The position numbers were made by a program, and so were the translations under genes. The notes beneath the pieces were generated by a model. The model was not told the origin of the DNA. It was given only the letters and a program-made list of their open reading frames with translations, and did not search any database. Shown here piece by piece: positions 26,058-36,152 of a DNA stretch of 64,000 bases; the stretch's first letter is position 1; each line of letters begins with the position of its first letter. This DNA is from Lachnospiraceae bacterium (GTDB taxonomy: Bacteria; Bacillota; Clostridia; Lachnospirales; Lachnospiraceae): NCBI GenBank assembly GCA_016283275.1, contig JAEEMP010000061.1, positions 43,319 to 107,318 of the forward strand, in the 5' to 3' direction.

Positions 26058-28211
26058 ATGAGTAAAAAAAGCACGGTTTTTGTCCTTATCCTTATTTTTC
26101 TTACCGTAGCGGCAACCCTTATCTATGCGTTTGCCCCGCGCGGAGAAAAGTTATCGTTAAGGACAAAGGATCAAAGTGATCTTGAAAAAATAATCGAAGA
26201 CAGGGAAGAAGATCCAAATCTTTCGGCGACGATCGTATTTAACGGTGAGCGTCTTTTGTTTGATTCGGTCAATTCGGTCTATTATTATTCGCTGAACGAA
26301 GACGATAAAAAAGCGTTTGATCCGCGCACCAAGGTTCTTGAAGAAGGAATAAGATTTCTGATCGCCGGGGATATCAAAGAGGATATGATCGCGAAGGCGG
26401 AGACTTTGCCGATGATCATATACAGCGACTTATCGTATAAAAGAGTAGATCTTGCATTAACAACACTTCCACTCATAAATATCACTTACGACGGAGATCT
26501 TGACGGCGACGGCGCCAAAATGCATCTTTATCTTTACGATAACCGGAAAGGTGTTGAGAACAGGATCACAGAGTCCGATGGCACGATCAGATATCGCGGC
26601 GCATCCACGCTTTTTTATCCCAAAAAGTCGCTTAAGATAAACCTTCTTGACAGAAACGGCGACAAGAACCATACTTCGCTTCTTGGAATGCGTGTTGATG
26701 AGGACTGGATACTTTATGCACTTTATAACGATCAGGATAAGGTAAGGGACGTTTTTTCGCAAAAGCTTTGGTATGAAGGCTGTGCAAAAGACAATTCCTG
26801 GGGCGTGACCGCGGGAATGGAGTATAAATACACCGAGGTGCTTTTAAACGGTGAATACATGGGAATGTATGCGCTCGGTTATCCCATCGATGAAAAGCAG
26901 TTAAACCTTTCGGGCGACTTTAGGAAGGAAGCTTTATACAAAAAGCAGGGATGGGACAGCGAAGAACTGCTTGGCATGAATGTCTGGGGAGGATTTCCGG
27001 GATACGAGTGCAAGACCGATAACAGACTTGTTTCACAGGGTTATACAGGTGAGTTCGGCGTATGGACAAACGGCAAGGGCGATACTAAGACAGATATGTC
27101 CGAGTGGCAGCTTCTTTATAAGTATTACTTTTATCTTTCGGATAATGCGCATGATTCCGATAAGATGATCGATCTTATCGATGTAAACAATGCGATCGAC
27201 ATATACATTTTTTACAATCTCATCCAGGGCTATGACAGTGTAAGGGACGATCTTATAAAAAACACCTATATTGCTGTCAGGGAAAAAGAAAAAAAGCTTT
27301 CCGTACTCTATGTACCGTGGGATATGGATATCACCTGGGGCAACACCTGGATAGCGGACGGCGACATTAATTTTATTGTCCCGGATCATTACTCACCGAC
27401 GGATAATTTTATATCCTTATACGGTCCGCTTGAGCAGATCATTTTAAACGGCGATACGGATATATTCGAAAAAGTTTCAAAACGCTATTTTGAGTTAAGG
27501 GATACCGCATGGTCGGATGAAAATGTAAATCTTATCCTCGATGAATACGAGGCAGATATTTTCTATTCGGGTGCATATATCCGAGAAGCGCAAAGATGGC
27601 CCGACGCAACGCTTCGTGATCCTTCGGAGGATCTTTCAAGATTCAGATCGTATGTTCTTGAAAGATTTAAGGCTACGGACTTATATTATTCGGGCATGAA
27701 GGACTTTAACGGCCTTTCAAAGTATGTTTTAAGGACAAAGGCTTTTTCCGATTTTTCCACATCGTGGATATTTATCGAACTTAACGATCATTCTCTTATG
27801 GAAGACCCGGCTTTTCTCGATCTTTTGAATGAAGCATATGTGGACGGAAGCAAAATAACGGAAAATACACATTTTATCGTAGGAAACATTGCGGACGGAT
27901 ACAGTTATCATGACGATGAGCCGAATAACAGTTACGATCTCGGTACGGGACTTGGGAATTTTGTGCTCAAAAGGCTTGAGACAGGGGAATATTTATATGA
28001 TGACAGTTATACCGTATGCTTGAATGATCTTCCCGCATATGATATAAGAATTTCGGAGCGGGAACCTGTATATTTAGGTATCTTCAAAGACGGACGCATC
28101 AGTATGTTTAGTTTTTCGGGCTATTATGAGCCCACGGTCGACATTGATTCGTTAAAAGATGAGACGCTTATCAAACTTGCGGAAGACTATTTAAACGGTA
28201 AGGGCGAATGA
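26058..28211 (+). CDS. CotH-like secretory kinase, membrane-anchored
   Basis: 717 residues, beginning four bases after the MBOAT stop. An N-terminal hydrophobic anchor (about 6-26) exports the rest. After a linker of about 110 residues comes a CotH domain: RGASTLFYPKKSLKINL, LYALYNDQDKVRDVFSQKL, EVLLNGEYMGMY and the metal-binding strand VPWDMDITWGN. CotH in Bacillus is an atypical protein kinase acting on spore coat proteins; exported homologues are mostly uncharacterised. In this operon it could modify or hold the acceptor for the MBOAT enzyme. The last 150 residues have no recognised domain. Confidence 0.85.
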   Translation: MSKKSTVFVLILIFLTVAATLIYAFAPRGEKLSLRTKDQSDLEKIIEDREEDPNLSATIVFNGERLLFDSVNSVYYYSLNEDDKKAFDPRTKVLEEGIRFLIAGDIKEDMIAKAETLPMIIYSDLSYKRVDLALTTLPLINITYDGDLDGDGAKMHLYLYDNRKGVENRITESDGTIRYRGASTLFYPKKSLKINLLDRNGDKNHTSLLGMRVDEDWILYALYNDQDKVRDVFSQKLWYEGCAKDNSWGVTAGMEYKYTEVLLNGEYMGMYALGYPIDEKQLNLSGDFRKEALYKKQGWDSEELLGMNVWGGFPGYECKTDNRLVSQGYTGEFGVWTNGKGDTKTDMSEWQLLYKYYFYLSDNAHDSDKMIDLIDVNNAIDIYIFYNLIQGYDSVRDDLIKNTYIAVREKEKKLSVLYVPWDMDITWGNTWIADGDINFIVPDHYSPTDNFISLYGPLEQIILNGDTDIFEKVSKRYFELRDTAWSDENVNLILDEYEADIFYSGAYIREAQRWPDATLRDPSEDLSRFRSYVLERFKATDLYYSGMKDFNGLSKYVLRTKAFSDFSTSWIFIELNDHSLMEDPAFLDLLNEAYVDGSKITENTHFIVGNIADGYSYHDDEPNNSYDLGTGLGNFVLKRLETGEYLYDDSYTVCLNDLPAYDIRISEREPVYLGIFKDGRISMFSFSGYYEPTVDIDSLKDETLIKLAEDYLNGKGE

Positions 28212-28232
28212 TCCTTTCCGTGTGGGAGAGTT

Positions 28233-30248
28233 ATGACAGCGGATTTATATACGTTTTCTTTATCAATTTTCATAATCACTTTGGCCATTTTGTTAAGGCA
28301 GCATCTGTCGCTTAAGGTTGCGGACAAGTTATCGCGGTATTTTAATGCGGTGCTTGTGATCTCAATACTGTTCTGTATGATCGATCTTTTGTGGGGCCTG
28401 TGCTACTTTCGCCTGATGCCGGCGAACAGTGTTGCTTTGAGCGTATTTACATATATATATCACATCTTTGCACTTGCCATGGCAATAGGCTGGTATATGT
28501 ATACTTCGGCATATCTTGAATTTAAAGATTCCCTTTTTATGAAGCTGCTGGTCTTCATTCCGGTTGTTGCGGGTGTGGCTTTATTGTATATAAATTATAC
28601 GACGGGATTACTGTTTTATATATCGGGCGATATGGAGTTTCATGTCGGCCCCGTTCGAATGGCTCTGTTTGCCATGGAACTATTCTATGTGCTTGCAGCT
28701 TTGGCAAGAACACTGGTAAGGCTTTCGGCCGAAAACGATGCTTTCAAAAAGAGCCGTTATAAAGTTGTGCTTACTTATCTTATCGTGCTTTTGGGCTTCG
28801 GCATCGCTCAGCTGTTTTTTGTGATAGCACCGATCTATTCGGCAAGCCTTATGATAAGCGCGCTTATCGTTTTTATAGGAAATATCACGACAGAGAGAGA
28901 AAAAAGGCTTTCGGACAAGTCCGATTATTACATGACGGAGTCGAGGGAATCATTCAGGGCACTGTCAGCGCTTGCGGAAGCATATGTATCCATTCACGTT
29001 ATCGATCTTGTAAACAATACGGTTACGGAAATCCGTTCACCTCACTATGTGGAACGGTTTGTATTGCAGGATGAAGGTGCGGATATGCAGATAAGACGTG
29101 CGATGGAAGCGGTTGCCATTCCGGAAATGGAAGAAGAGATACTGGAATTTGTGGATCTTGGTACATTACGTGAACGCCTTAAAGACAAAACCAGTATAAG
29201 CCACGAATTTATAAGCCGTTACGAAGGCTGGAGCCTTTCAACTTTTACCAGGATGGAAGAGGATACCGTGGGTGAACCCACCAAGGTTTTGCACGCAGTT
29301 TTGGATATAGATGAAGGTAAAAGAAAAGAAATTGAATATCAGGAGGCATTAAAAGTCGCCCTTGAAAACAAAAACGAAATATATGCCGAAATGCTCAGAA
29401 TGCAGGCGGGCGGTATCGTGGCATCCGATGATAAGGGTCAGCTCATATTTATAAACGATGCGGCTGCAAAGATGTTCGGTTATATGACATATAAAGAGGT
29501 TGGCGGTTCATATACCGCTATCCTTGAGAGAATGGAATCGGATCAGAAAGAGGAATTGCCGGAGCTGTTGAGACGCGTGGTAAAAGAAGGCATGAAGCTG
29601 GTATTCTATTTTTCCACAGCGGATTACAAGAGCAGGCAGATATATGCGAGAGCCGACGTAAGGCGGCTTCAGCTTAAGAACGGAAGCAACATTGTAATAA
29701 CATCTCTTACCGATATGACAGCCAATAAGGAAATAGAAGATAAGCTTACGGTCCTTTCGGAGACTGATGCGCTTACGGGTATCAGGAACAGAGGAAGCGG
29801 CGAGAGTCTTACGATCAGAGAACTTAAAAGCGGGGTGCAGGGCATGTTCTGCCTTGTGGATGCCAATAACTTCAAGAATATAAACGATACATACGGACAT
29901 CAGGCAGGCGATAAAGCGCTTATAGCGATAGCCGAAACATTAAAGGCATCATTCAGGGATGACGATATCGTCATGAGACTCGGCGGCGATGAGTTTGCCG
30001 TATTTGCCAAGTCGATCATGGACAAACAGCTCGCTCAGACGGTCATAAGAAGATTTTTCGACCGACTGTCATCCGTAATAATAGAAGAGTTAAACGGAGA
30101 AAAACTCACGGTAAGCCTTGGGGCTGTGTTTACCGAAGGCGACGGGCAGGATACGTTCGAGCAATTGTACAGCAGAGCGGACTCTGTGATGTACCTTTGC
30201 AAGCACGAAAAAAATACAAGCAATATGGCATTTTACGAAGTGCATTAA
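28233..30248 (+). CDS. Diguanylate cyclase: 7TM-PAS-GGDEF
   Basis: 671 residues. Seven hydrophobic segments in the first 215 residues, a linker region, a PAS-like domain at about 385-500 (GGIVASDDKGQLIFINDAAAKMFGY) and a GGDEF domain at about 510-671. The catalytic motif RLGGDEFAVF is intact, and RDDD sits five residues before it, matching an inhibitory I-site (RxxD). It should make cyclic di-GMP with product feedback. It follows the CotH gene by 22 bases, so readthrough from the surface-modification cassette is likely, but the functional link is only positional. Confidence 0.9.
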   Translation: MTADLYTFSLSIFIITLAILLRQHLSLKVADKLSRYFNAVLVISILFCMIDLLWGLCYFRLMPANSVALSVFTYIYHIFALAMAIGWYMYTSAYLEFKDSLFMKLLVFIPVVAGVALLYINYTTGLLFYISGDMEFHVGPVRMALFAMELFYVLAALARTLVRLSAENDAFKKSRYKVVLTYLIVLLGFGIAQLFFVIAPIYSASLMISALIVFIGNITTEREKRLSDKSDYYMTESRESFRALSALAEAYVSIHVIDLVNNTVTEIRSPHYVERFVLQDEGADMQIRRAMEAVAIPEMEEEILEFVDLGTLRERLKDKTSISHEFISRYEGWSLSTFTRMEEDTVGEPTKVLHAVLDIDEGKRKEIEYQEALKVALENKNEIYAEMLRMQAGGIVASDDKGQLIFINDAAAKMFGYMTYKEVGGSYTAILERMESDQKEELPELLRRVVKEGMKLVFYFSTADYKSRQIYARADVRRLQLKNGSNIVITSLTDMTANKEIEDKLTVLSETDALTGIRNRGSGESLTIRELKSGVQGMFCLVDANNFKNINDTYGHQAGDKALIAIAETLKASFRDDDIVMRLGGDEFAVFAKSIMDKQLAQTVIRRFFDRLSSVIIEELNGEKLTVSLGAVFTEGDGQDTFEQLYSRADSVMYLCKHEKNTSNMAFYEVH

Positions 30249-30328
30249 TTGTGGCGGGATCCGCGCAAATCTGATACAATTAAATTGTTGTTTACAAGGG
30301 GAGTTTAAACTTTTGAGGAGGGTTATCC

Positions 30329-32410
30329 ATGAAAAGAAAACATGCAGGCAAATTTAAATTTGCCGTCCCCGGGGTTAGTATCCGCACCAAGATGATATTC
30401 AGCATTTTGATACCGGTCATCTTTATGATGATCATCGGTATGGCTGCATACAGTACGGCGGAGAGAGGCATGCGTGAAAAGTACGAGGCCTCCACGATGG
30501 AATCCGTCAACATGGCTTCCGCACATGTGGAGCTTGTATCGTCGTTTATACGAGGCGAGACCACAAAATATGCTTTCGATGAGAACTTAAGAAAACTCAC
30601 ATCGGGTTTTTATAAAGACGATCTTTTGGCAAGAAAGTACGCCATTGATGCGGTGGGTTCGAGCCTTATGTCCAGCCAGTCCACCAATTCTTTTATTGAG
30701 AATATACATATCATCACTGATCCGTCCGATAAGATGTTTTCCACCAAATCCAATTCAATAGACGGAATATTTCCCGCATATAGGGATTCGATGCTGGCAG
30801 ACGACAGCGGGAAAAAGATAGTAAACTGGATAGATTCACATCCGCTTGTCGATGAAGCTTTTTCTTTGTCGCCTACGGAATCATATATTCTTTCTTATCA
30901 GATGATGGGTTCAAGCAATAAGTGCATTGTGGTCATTGATATTTCCAAGAAAGCAATGCAGGAGTTTCTTGACGAGGTTGACTTGGGTCCGGGTTCCGTT
31001 ATAGCAATGGTTACAATGAACGGTCGTGAGATATACCACGAAAGCGGCACGAAGAATTATCCGGAAGGCGATGTGATCTTTTACGGAAGGGATTTTTACG
31101 ATAAGGCCGTAAAAGCGGTTGCTGCGGGTGAGACCGCAGGACACAGTGAAGTAAAGATTGAAGGAAAGAGTTATCTTTTCTTTTACTCATCGTGTGCACT
31201 TTCCGGTTCCATGATATGTGCGCTCGTACCCTTAAAGACGGTTACCGAACAAGCCAATTCGATAAGGTCGCTTACGATAGTTCTGGTCCTTATCGCGATC
31301 GTTGTGGTAATGACCATAGGGATGCTCATATCCAACAGCATAAGAGCAAACGTTAAACGTATATCGGGCAGACTTGATGAAGTTGCCAAGGGAGATCTTA
31401 CCGTTTCCGTTACCGCAAAAGGCAATGATGAATTTAAAGGACTTGCGGCTTCTGCAAGCGATATGGTGGTAAATACAAAGAATCTTGTTAAGAAAGTCGA
31501 TGATGCAACTGTTCAGCTCGAATCGTCTTCCGTAAATGTTAAGGAGGCAACCGATGCTTTGGGCGACTGCTCAAACGATATTTCCTATGCGGTTTCGGAT
31601 ATAGCAAAGGGCATGGAACGCCAGTCAAGACATGCCGAAGAGTGTGTCAGGACAACTGACAGTTTATCGGAAGAGATCAGGAACGTTGCCGAAATGGTCG
31701 AAAAGGTAAGAGTTCTTATCAAAGAAACCGGCGCCATGATCGAGGAGGGAGTTAAACTTATCAAAAACCTCGGCAATAAGGCGGATGAGACTACCAAGGT
31801 AACCGAAGAAGTAAGCATTAGTATAGACGGACTTCGTGCGGAGTCCGAGAATATCAGTAACTTTGCGGGAGTTATTACCGATATTTCTTCTCAGACAAAC
31901 CTTCTTTCACTAAACGCATCGATCGAGGCCGCCCGTGCCGGAGATGCGGGACGCGGTTTTGCCGTTGTGGCGGAAGAGATACGCAAGCTTGCCGATGAAT
32001 CGGCCGAAGCTGCCGGAGAGATCGCAAAGCAGGTTGAAAAGATTAATGTTCAGACCGTCAATACGGTTACAAATTCAGCACGTGCTCAGGAGATCGTTAA
32101 CGAACAATCCGGCCTTGTAATGGAAGGTGTACAGGTTTTCAATAAGATGCATGAGAGAATGGAAGCTCTTACAGAAGGCCTTGAAGATATCATTGAGGCA
32201 TCACGTTCTGCGGATGCAATGAGAAGCGAGGCGGTCGGAGCCGTAAGAAATATTTCCGATATCATAGGAGAAACGGCCGAGAATGCGGAAACCGTTATGA
32301 AGGCAGCCGACAGACTAAAAGACAGCGTGGCTAACCTTGATGCAACAGCCAATGAGTTAAGTGACAGTATGGCGGGACTCAAGACGGAGATCGAGGTATT
32401 TAAGATTTAA
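30329..32410 (+). CDS. Methyl-accepting chemotaxis protein
   Basis: AGGAGGG precedes the ATG by about seven bases. 693 residues: TM1 about 23-46, a Cache-type extracellular sensor of about 260 residues, TM2 about 305-330, HAMP ([20 protein letters not shown]), then the signalling domain with the conserved tip [20 protein letters not shown] and [21 protein letters not shown]. It controls CheA in the flagellar chemotaxis pathway, so the organism is expected to be motile. The ligand is unknown. A TACAAT box at 30272 may be its -10 element; no sigma-28 box was found upstream. Confidence 0.93.
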   Translation: MKRKHAGKFKFAVPGVSIRTKMIFSILIPVIFMMIIGMAAYSTAERGMREKYEASTMESVNMASAHVELVSSFIRGETTKYAFDENLRKLTSGFYKDDLLARKYAIDAVGSSLMSSQSTNSFIENIHIITDPSDKMFSTKSNSIDGIFPAYRDSMLADDSGKKIVNWIDSHPLVDEAFSLSPTESYILSYQMMGSSNKCIVVIDISKKAMQEFLDEVDLGPGSVIAMVTMNGREIYHESGTKNYPEGDVIFYGRDFYDKAVKAVAAGETAGHSEVKIEGKSYLFFYSSCALSGSMICALVPLKTVTEQANSIRSLTIVLVLIAIVVVMTIGMLISNSIRANVKRISGRLDEVAKGDLTVSVTAKGNDEFKGLAASASDMVVNTKNLVKKVDDATVQLESSSVNVKEATDALGDCSNDISYAVSDIAKGMERQSRHAEECVRTTDSLSEEIRNVAEMVEKVRVLIKETGAMIEEGVKLIKNLGNKADETTKVTEEVSISIDGLRAESENISNFAGVITDISSQTNLLSLNASIEAARAGDAGRGFAVVAEEIRKLADESAEAAGEIAKQVEKINVQTVNTVTNSARAQEIVNEQSGLVMEGVQVFNKMHERMEALTEGLEDIIEASRSADAMRSEAVGAVRNISDIIGETAENAETVMKAADRLKDSVANLDATANELSDSMAGLKTEIEVFKI

Positions 32411-32421
32411 AGAGGCAGAGA

Positions 32422-33291
32422 ATGCGCGAAAAGCTTTTACTTAACATATACAGAGTATTACTGCTCATTTGTATTGTTGCCCTTATATTTGCATATAGGG
32501 GCAACATTGCTCGTTTGATAAATGGCAATGAAGAGGTGGCGGCAGAGGAACCCGAAAGTTCCGTGAGCTTCGGAGTCGTTGAGGGTTTTGAAGGCTCTAC
32601 GGAGCAGACACCCCCATATAAGCCCGATACATCACTTTCATCGAAGTACACGGATGAAAGAAAGCCGGATTACAGTATCGTGAACACATGTATCAACGAT
32701 CCCGTATCAAACGAGTTTACATGGACTTCATTCGAAGGGCTTTATTATGCCACGATCTGTTATTCGATCGACGAAAAACTGTATGAGTATTATAAAGGCC
32801 TCGCAAGATATTACGGCAACGATGAGTATATAAATTACATTACCGATCCAATCAATTCGGAATATATCGACATGATAGTCGAGAACTTAAATGAGATCGG
32901 CGACAGAAGAGAATATACCGAAGGAGAGCGGGTGAGAGAAGCGGTAAGCTTCTGCCAGAGCTTTGAATATGTGGAAGACGATTCGTCCACGACCCATACC
33001 GAATGGCCCAAATATCCGATCGAACTTCTGTATGAGCGTAAGGGTGACTGCGAAGACACAAGCATTCTTCTTGCGGGCATACTTAAAAAGATGGGCTACG
33101 GAGTGGCTTTGATTAAATTCGATGACCATATGGCCGTCGGGATAAAAGGCGATGAAACAATCTACGGAACTTCATATAATTACGAGGGAAACGACTATTA
33201 CTATGTGGAGACCACCAACAAAGGCTGGTATATAGGCGAGATACCCGAGGAGTATAAGGAGCTTCCCGCGACTGTTATAGTATTAAATTAG
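32422..33291 (+). CDS. Transglutaminase-like membrane-anchored protein
   Basis: 289 residues starting 11 bases after the chemoreceptor stop. One N-terminal hydrophobic segment (about 8-25) acts as anchor, then an acidic linker. The C-terminal half shows a transglutaminase-like papain fold: RKGDCEDTSILLAGIL (candidate catalytic Cys near residue 209), a His in FDDHMAVGI and an acidic residue in YYVETTNKGWYIG. Such proteins can be peptidases or crosslinkers at the cell surface. It may share the chemoreceptor transcript. Catalytic competence is inferred from the triad order only. Confidence 0.8.
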   Translation: MREKLLLNIYRVLLLICIVALIFAYRGNIARLINGNEEVAAEEPESSVSFGVVEGFEGSTEQTPPYKPDTSLSSKYTDERKPDYSIVNTCINDPVSNEFTWTSFEGLYYATICYSIDEKLYEYYKGLARYYGNDEYINYITDPINSEYIDMIVENLNEIGDRREYTEGERVREAVSFCQSFEYVEDDSSTTHTEWPKYPIELLYERKGDCEDTSILLAGILKKMGYGVALIKFDDHMAVGIKGDETIYGTSYNYEGNDYYYVETTNKGWYIGEIPEEYKELPATVIVLN

Positions 33292-33302
33292 AGGTAAATG
33301 CC

Positions 33303-34673
33303 ATGAAATATGATGTTATTGTTATAGGAGCAGGGCCGGGAGGTATTTTTTCCTCATACGAGCTTATGAAAAAACGCCCCGACCTTAAAGTGGCCGTATA
33401 TGATTCGGGCTATCCTTTGGAAAAAAGAAAATGTCCGATAGACGGTGATAAGGTCAAATCCTGCATAAAATGCAAGACCTGTGCGATCATGTCGGGCTTT
33501 GGCGGTGCAGGAGCTTTTTCCGACGGAAAGTATAATATCACAAACGATTTCGGCGGAACTTTATATGAATATATCGGCAAGGAAAAAGCGCTTAAGTTGA
33601 TGCGTTATGTCGATGAGATAAACGTTTCCCACGGCGGTGAAGGCACAAAGATGTATTCGACAGCCGGTTCCGAATTCAAAAAGCTGTGTATGCAGAATAA
33701 GCTTACACTTCTGGATGCTTCGGTAAGACATCTGGGGACGGATATCAATTACATCGTGCTTAAAAATCTCTATGACGAGATGAAGGATCATATAACCTTC
33801 AATTTCCTTACTCCGATAAGGACTATCGAGAAGCTCGAAGACGGTTATAAGGTTAAGTATGATAACGGTGAAGCCGAGTGCAGGAATCTTATAGTTTCCG
33901 CAGGCCGAAGCGGCAGTAAGTGGATGGAACAGGTATGCAACGATCTTGAGATCCCCACAAGCTCAAACCGTGTGGATATAGGTGTAAGAGTGGAACTTCC
34001 CGCAGTTATCTTTTCACATCTTACCGATAAACTTTATGAAAGCAAGATCGTATACAGAACATCGAAGTTTGAAGACAGTGTCCGTACTTTCTGCATGAAC
34101 CCCAACGGAATAGTGGTCAACGAAAACACAAACGGTATTGTAACGGTTAACGGCCACAGTTTTGAGGATGCCGATAAGAAGACCGAAAATACAAATTTTG
34201 CGCTTTTGGTCGCAAAGCACTTCTCGGAGCCGTTTAAGGACAGCAACGGATACGGTGAAAGTATAGCAAGGCTTTCCAATATGCTCGGAGGCGGTGTGAT
34301 AGTACAGCGTTTCGGAGATCTTGAAAGAGGTCGGAGAAGTAACTGGAAACGTATAGACAAGGGAACGGTAAGGCCCACATTAATGGCCACACCGGGCGAC
34401 TTAAGCCTTGTACTTCCCAAACGTATCCTTGACGGTATTATCGAGATGATATATGCTCTTGATAAAATCGCACCCGGAACAGCAAATGACGATACATTGC
34501 TTTACGGAGTGGAAGTAAAGTTTTACAATATGGAAGTAAAGCTCGATGAAAATCTCGAGTCGATTCATAAAGGACTTTATATAATAGGCGACGGAAGCGG
34601 TGTTACACATTCGCTTTCTCACGCATCGGCAAGCGGAGTTTATGTCGCAGGAAGAATAGCCGAAACACTATAA
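33303..34673 (+). CDS. FAD-dependent dehydrogenase-like protein (COG2509 type)
   Basis: 456 residues with an N-terminal dinucleotide-binding motif VIVIGAGPGGIFSSYEL and a C-terminal FAD-binding GLYIIGDGSGVTHSLSHASASG. A Cys cluster in CPIDGDKVKSCIKCKTCAIM followed by GFGGAGAFSDGKYN matches the COG2509 group of uncharacterised flavoproteins widely present in Firmicutes. The substrate is unknown. Spacing of 11 bases to the previous gene suggests one transcript, although roles look unrelated. Confidence 0.85.
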   Translation: MKYDVIVIGAGPGGIFSSYELMKKRPDLKVAVYDSGYPLEKRKCPIDGDKVKSCIKCKTCAIMSGFGGAGAFSDGKYNITNDFGGTLYEYIGKEKALKLMRYVDEINVSHGGEGTKMYSTAGSEFKKLCMQNKLTLLDASVRHLGTDINYIVLKNLYDEMKDHITFNFLTPIRTIEKLEDGYKVKYDNGEAECRNLIVSAGRSGSKWMEQVCNDLEIPTSSNRVDIGVRVELPAVIFSHLTDKLYESKIVYRTSKFEDSVRTFCMNPNGIVVNENTNGIVTVNGHSFEDADKKTENTNFALLVAKHFSEPFKDSNGYGESIARLSNMLGGGVIVQRFGDLERGRRSNWKRIDKGTVRPTLMATPGDLSLVLPKRILDGIIEMIYALDKIAPGTANDDTLLYGVEVKFYNMEVKLDENLESIHKGLYIIGDGSGVTHSLSHASASGVYVAGRIAETL

Positions 34674-34697
34674 ATATATCTTTGAGGAGGAATGTAA

Positions 34698-36089
34698 ATG
34701 AATTGTCCTTATTGCGGTACCGTATTAGCTGACGGTACAAAGTTTTGTCCGGCATGCGGAGCTAATTTAACTCAGGCAGCACAGCCCGCACCCGCACCTC
34801 AGCCTGCACCTGCTCCGGTTCCCGAACCCCAGCCCGCACCTGTACCTCAGCCTGCTCCTGCCCCGGTTCCCGAACCTCAGCCTGCACCGGCTCCTGCGCC
34901 GCAGCCTCAGCCTGCAGCACAGCCCAATGCTTTCCAGCAGTCAGTTCAGCAGAATCCATATGTACAACAGCAGGTTCAGCAGCCGGTACAGCCCAATCCT
35001 TATATACAGCAGCCCGCACAGCAGGCACCATACGGTCAGCAGCAGTTTGCACAGGCACCTTACGGTCAGCAGCCCGCACAGCAGGCACCCAAAAAGAAGA
35101 GTAAGGCTCCTCTCATCATCGTCCTCGTGATCGTCGCTGTATTGATCTTAGGCGCGGTCGGCGGTGTCGTATGGTATCTTAACTCTCCCGCACAGAAGGT
35201 TTCAAAAGCCATTGTCGCAGAGGATTATTTAACCGTAGGCAAGTATTACGATAAGCTTTCGGAAGACGACAAGAAACTTGTTTTTGATGCTATGGAAGTG
35301 ATATTCAACAATACACTTATCGAGTATCAGAACGGCGATAAGACGATCGAAGAGTTTAACAAACTTGCTACCGAACTTCAGGGAGTATTGAGCTCAAGTA
35401 CAGTATACAAGAGCGGCATCACTACAGCTTCAAATGTCAAGGCTTCAAAGGAAGCTTATGCTCAGGCAGAGAAGTCATTTGCTTCGGAAGATTATGAGAC
35501 CGCTTATGATTATTATTCAAAGGTAATCTTCGATGATTATCAGAATTACAACAATGCACTTTCAAAGATGGCTGTCTGCGAAGAGAACATGACTGTCGAT
35601 CTTACAGGTGAGTGGGTCGGAAGTGTTGATGTGACGGATGCATTAAGCGATGAGATGGGAGTGGAATTCGAAGATCCCATCATGATGGAGTTCGTTCTTT
35701 CATTTGAGCCGAGCGGTTCGGGTACTATGACCGTAAACTCGGATTTACTGGTAGAATCCATGAAAGCACCCATGATCACATATATGTATGAACTTCTTGA
35801 AGACGAAGGCTATTCAAAGGAAGAAGCCGATGAACTCGTATCATACATGGGCTATTCGGATGTGGCGGAATATGTGGACGAACTGCTCGGTTCCGAATTT
35901 GATTCCGATGATTTTATTGAGGAATATGACTACGAATTCGACGGCAAGGTTCTTTTCATCGACGGCGACGGCCCCATCAATGTAGAGGGCAAATCGGATA
36001 CCGTTACATTTACGATGGAAGATCCCGAAGATATTTATCTCTTCATGGATTATAATATGCCCAATACTTTGGAACTTAAAAGAAAATAA
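34698..36089 (+). CDS. Zinc-ribbon membrane protein with Pro/Ala/Gln-rich linker
   Basis: 463 residues with AGGAGG upstream. Residues 3-20 are a CxxC-CxxC zinc ribbon (CPYCGTVLADGTKFCPACG). Residues about 30-130 are low complexity: repeated PAPAP/PEPQ units, then Gln-Pro-Tyr units (QQNPYVQQ, QAPYGQQ). One TM segment lies at about 137-160, followed by an acidic extracellular region with a helical repeat-like part (KAIVAEDYLTVGKYYDKLSEDD) and a beta-rich end. The ribbon is therefore cytosolic and the acidic part outside. A hairpin terminator follows. Function unknown. Confidence 0.82.
   Translation: MNCPYCGTVLADGTKFCPACGANLTQAAQPAPAPQPAPAPVPEPQPAPVPQPAPAPVPEPQPAPAPAPQPQPAAQPNAFQQSVQQNPYVQQQVQQPVQPNPYIQQPAQQAPYGQQQFAQAPYGQQPAQQAPKKKSKAPLIIVLVIVAVLILGAVGGVVWYLNSPAQKVSKAIVAEDYLTVGKYYDKLSEDDKKLVFDAMEVIFNNTLIEYQNGDKTIEEFNKLATELQGVLSSSTVYKSGITTASNVKASKEAYAQAEKSFASEDYETAYDYYSKVIFDDYQNYNNALSKMAVCEENMTVDLTGEWVGSVDVTDALSDEMGVEFEDPIMMEFVLSFEPSGSGTMTVNSDLLVESMKAPMITYMYELLEDEGYSKEEADELVSYMGYSDVAEYVDELLGSEFDSDDFIEEYDYEFDGKVLFIDGDGPINVEGKSDTVTFTMEDPEDIYLFMDYNMPNTLELKRK
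34770..35090 (+). repeat. In-gene Pro/Ala/Gln-coding repeats
   Basis: Degenerate repeats of about 15-40 bases coding PAPAPVPEPQ units and later QAPYGQQ units. They form a flexible linker and are prone to length change by recombination or slippage. Confidence 0.75.
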
Positions 36090-36110
36090 ACGTTAATACA
36101 TAGAATGAGC

Positions 36111-36138
36111 AAAAGAAGCTTCTTCGGAAGCTTCTTTT
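36111..36138 (+). terminator. Terminator hairpin overlapping the track start of the ABC exporter
   Basis: Perfect 12-bp stem AAAAGAAGCTTC, tetraloop TTCG, GAAGCTTCTTTT. It starts 22 bases after the zinc-ribbon gene stop and lies inside the ORF that the track begins at 36105, so the true exporter start must be downstream. Confidence 0.8.
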
Positions 36139-36152
36139 ACGTAGGTGAAATT

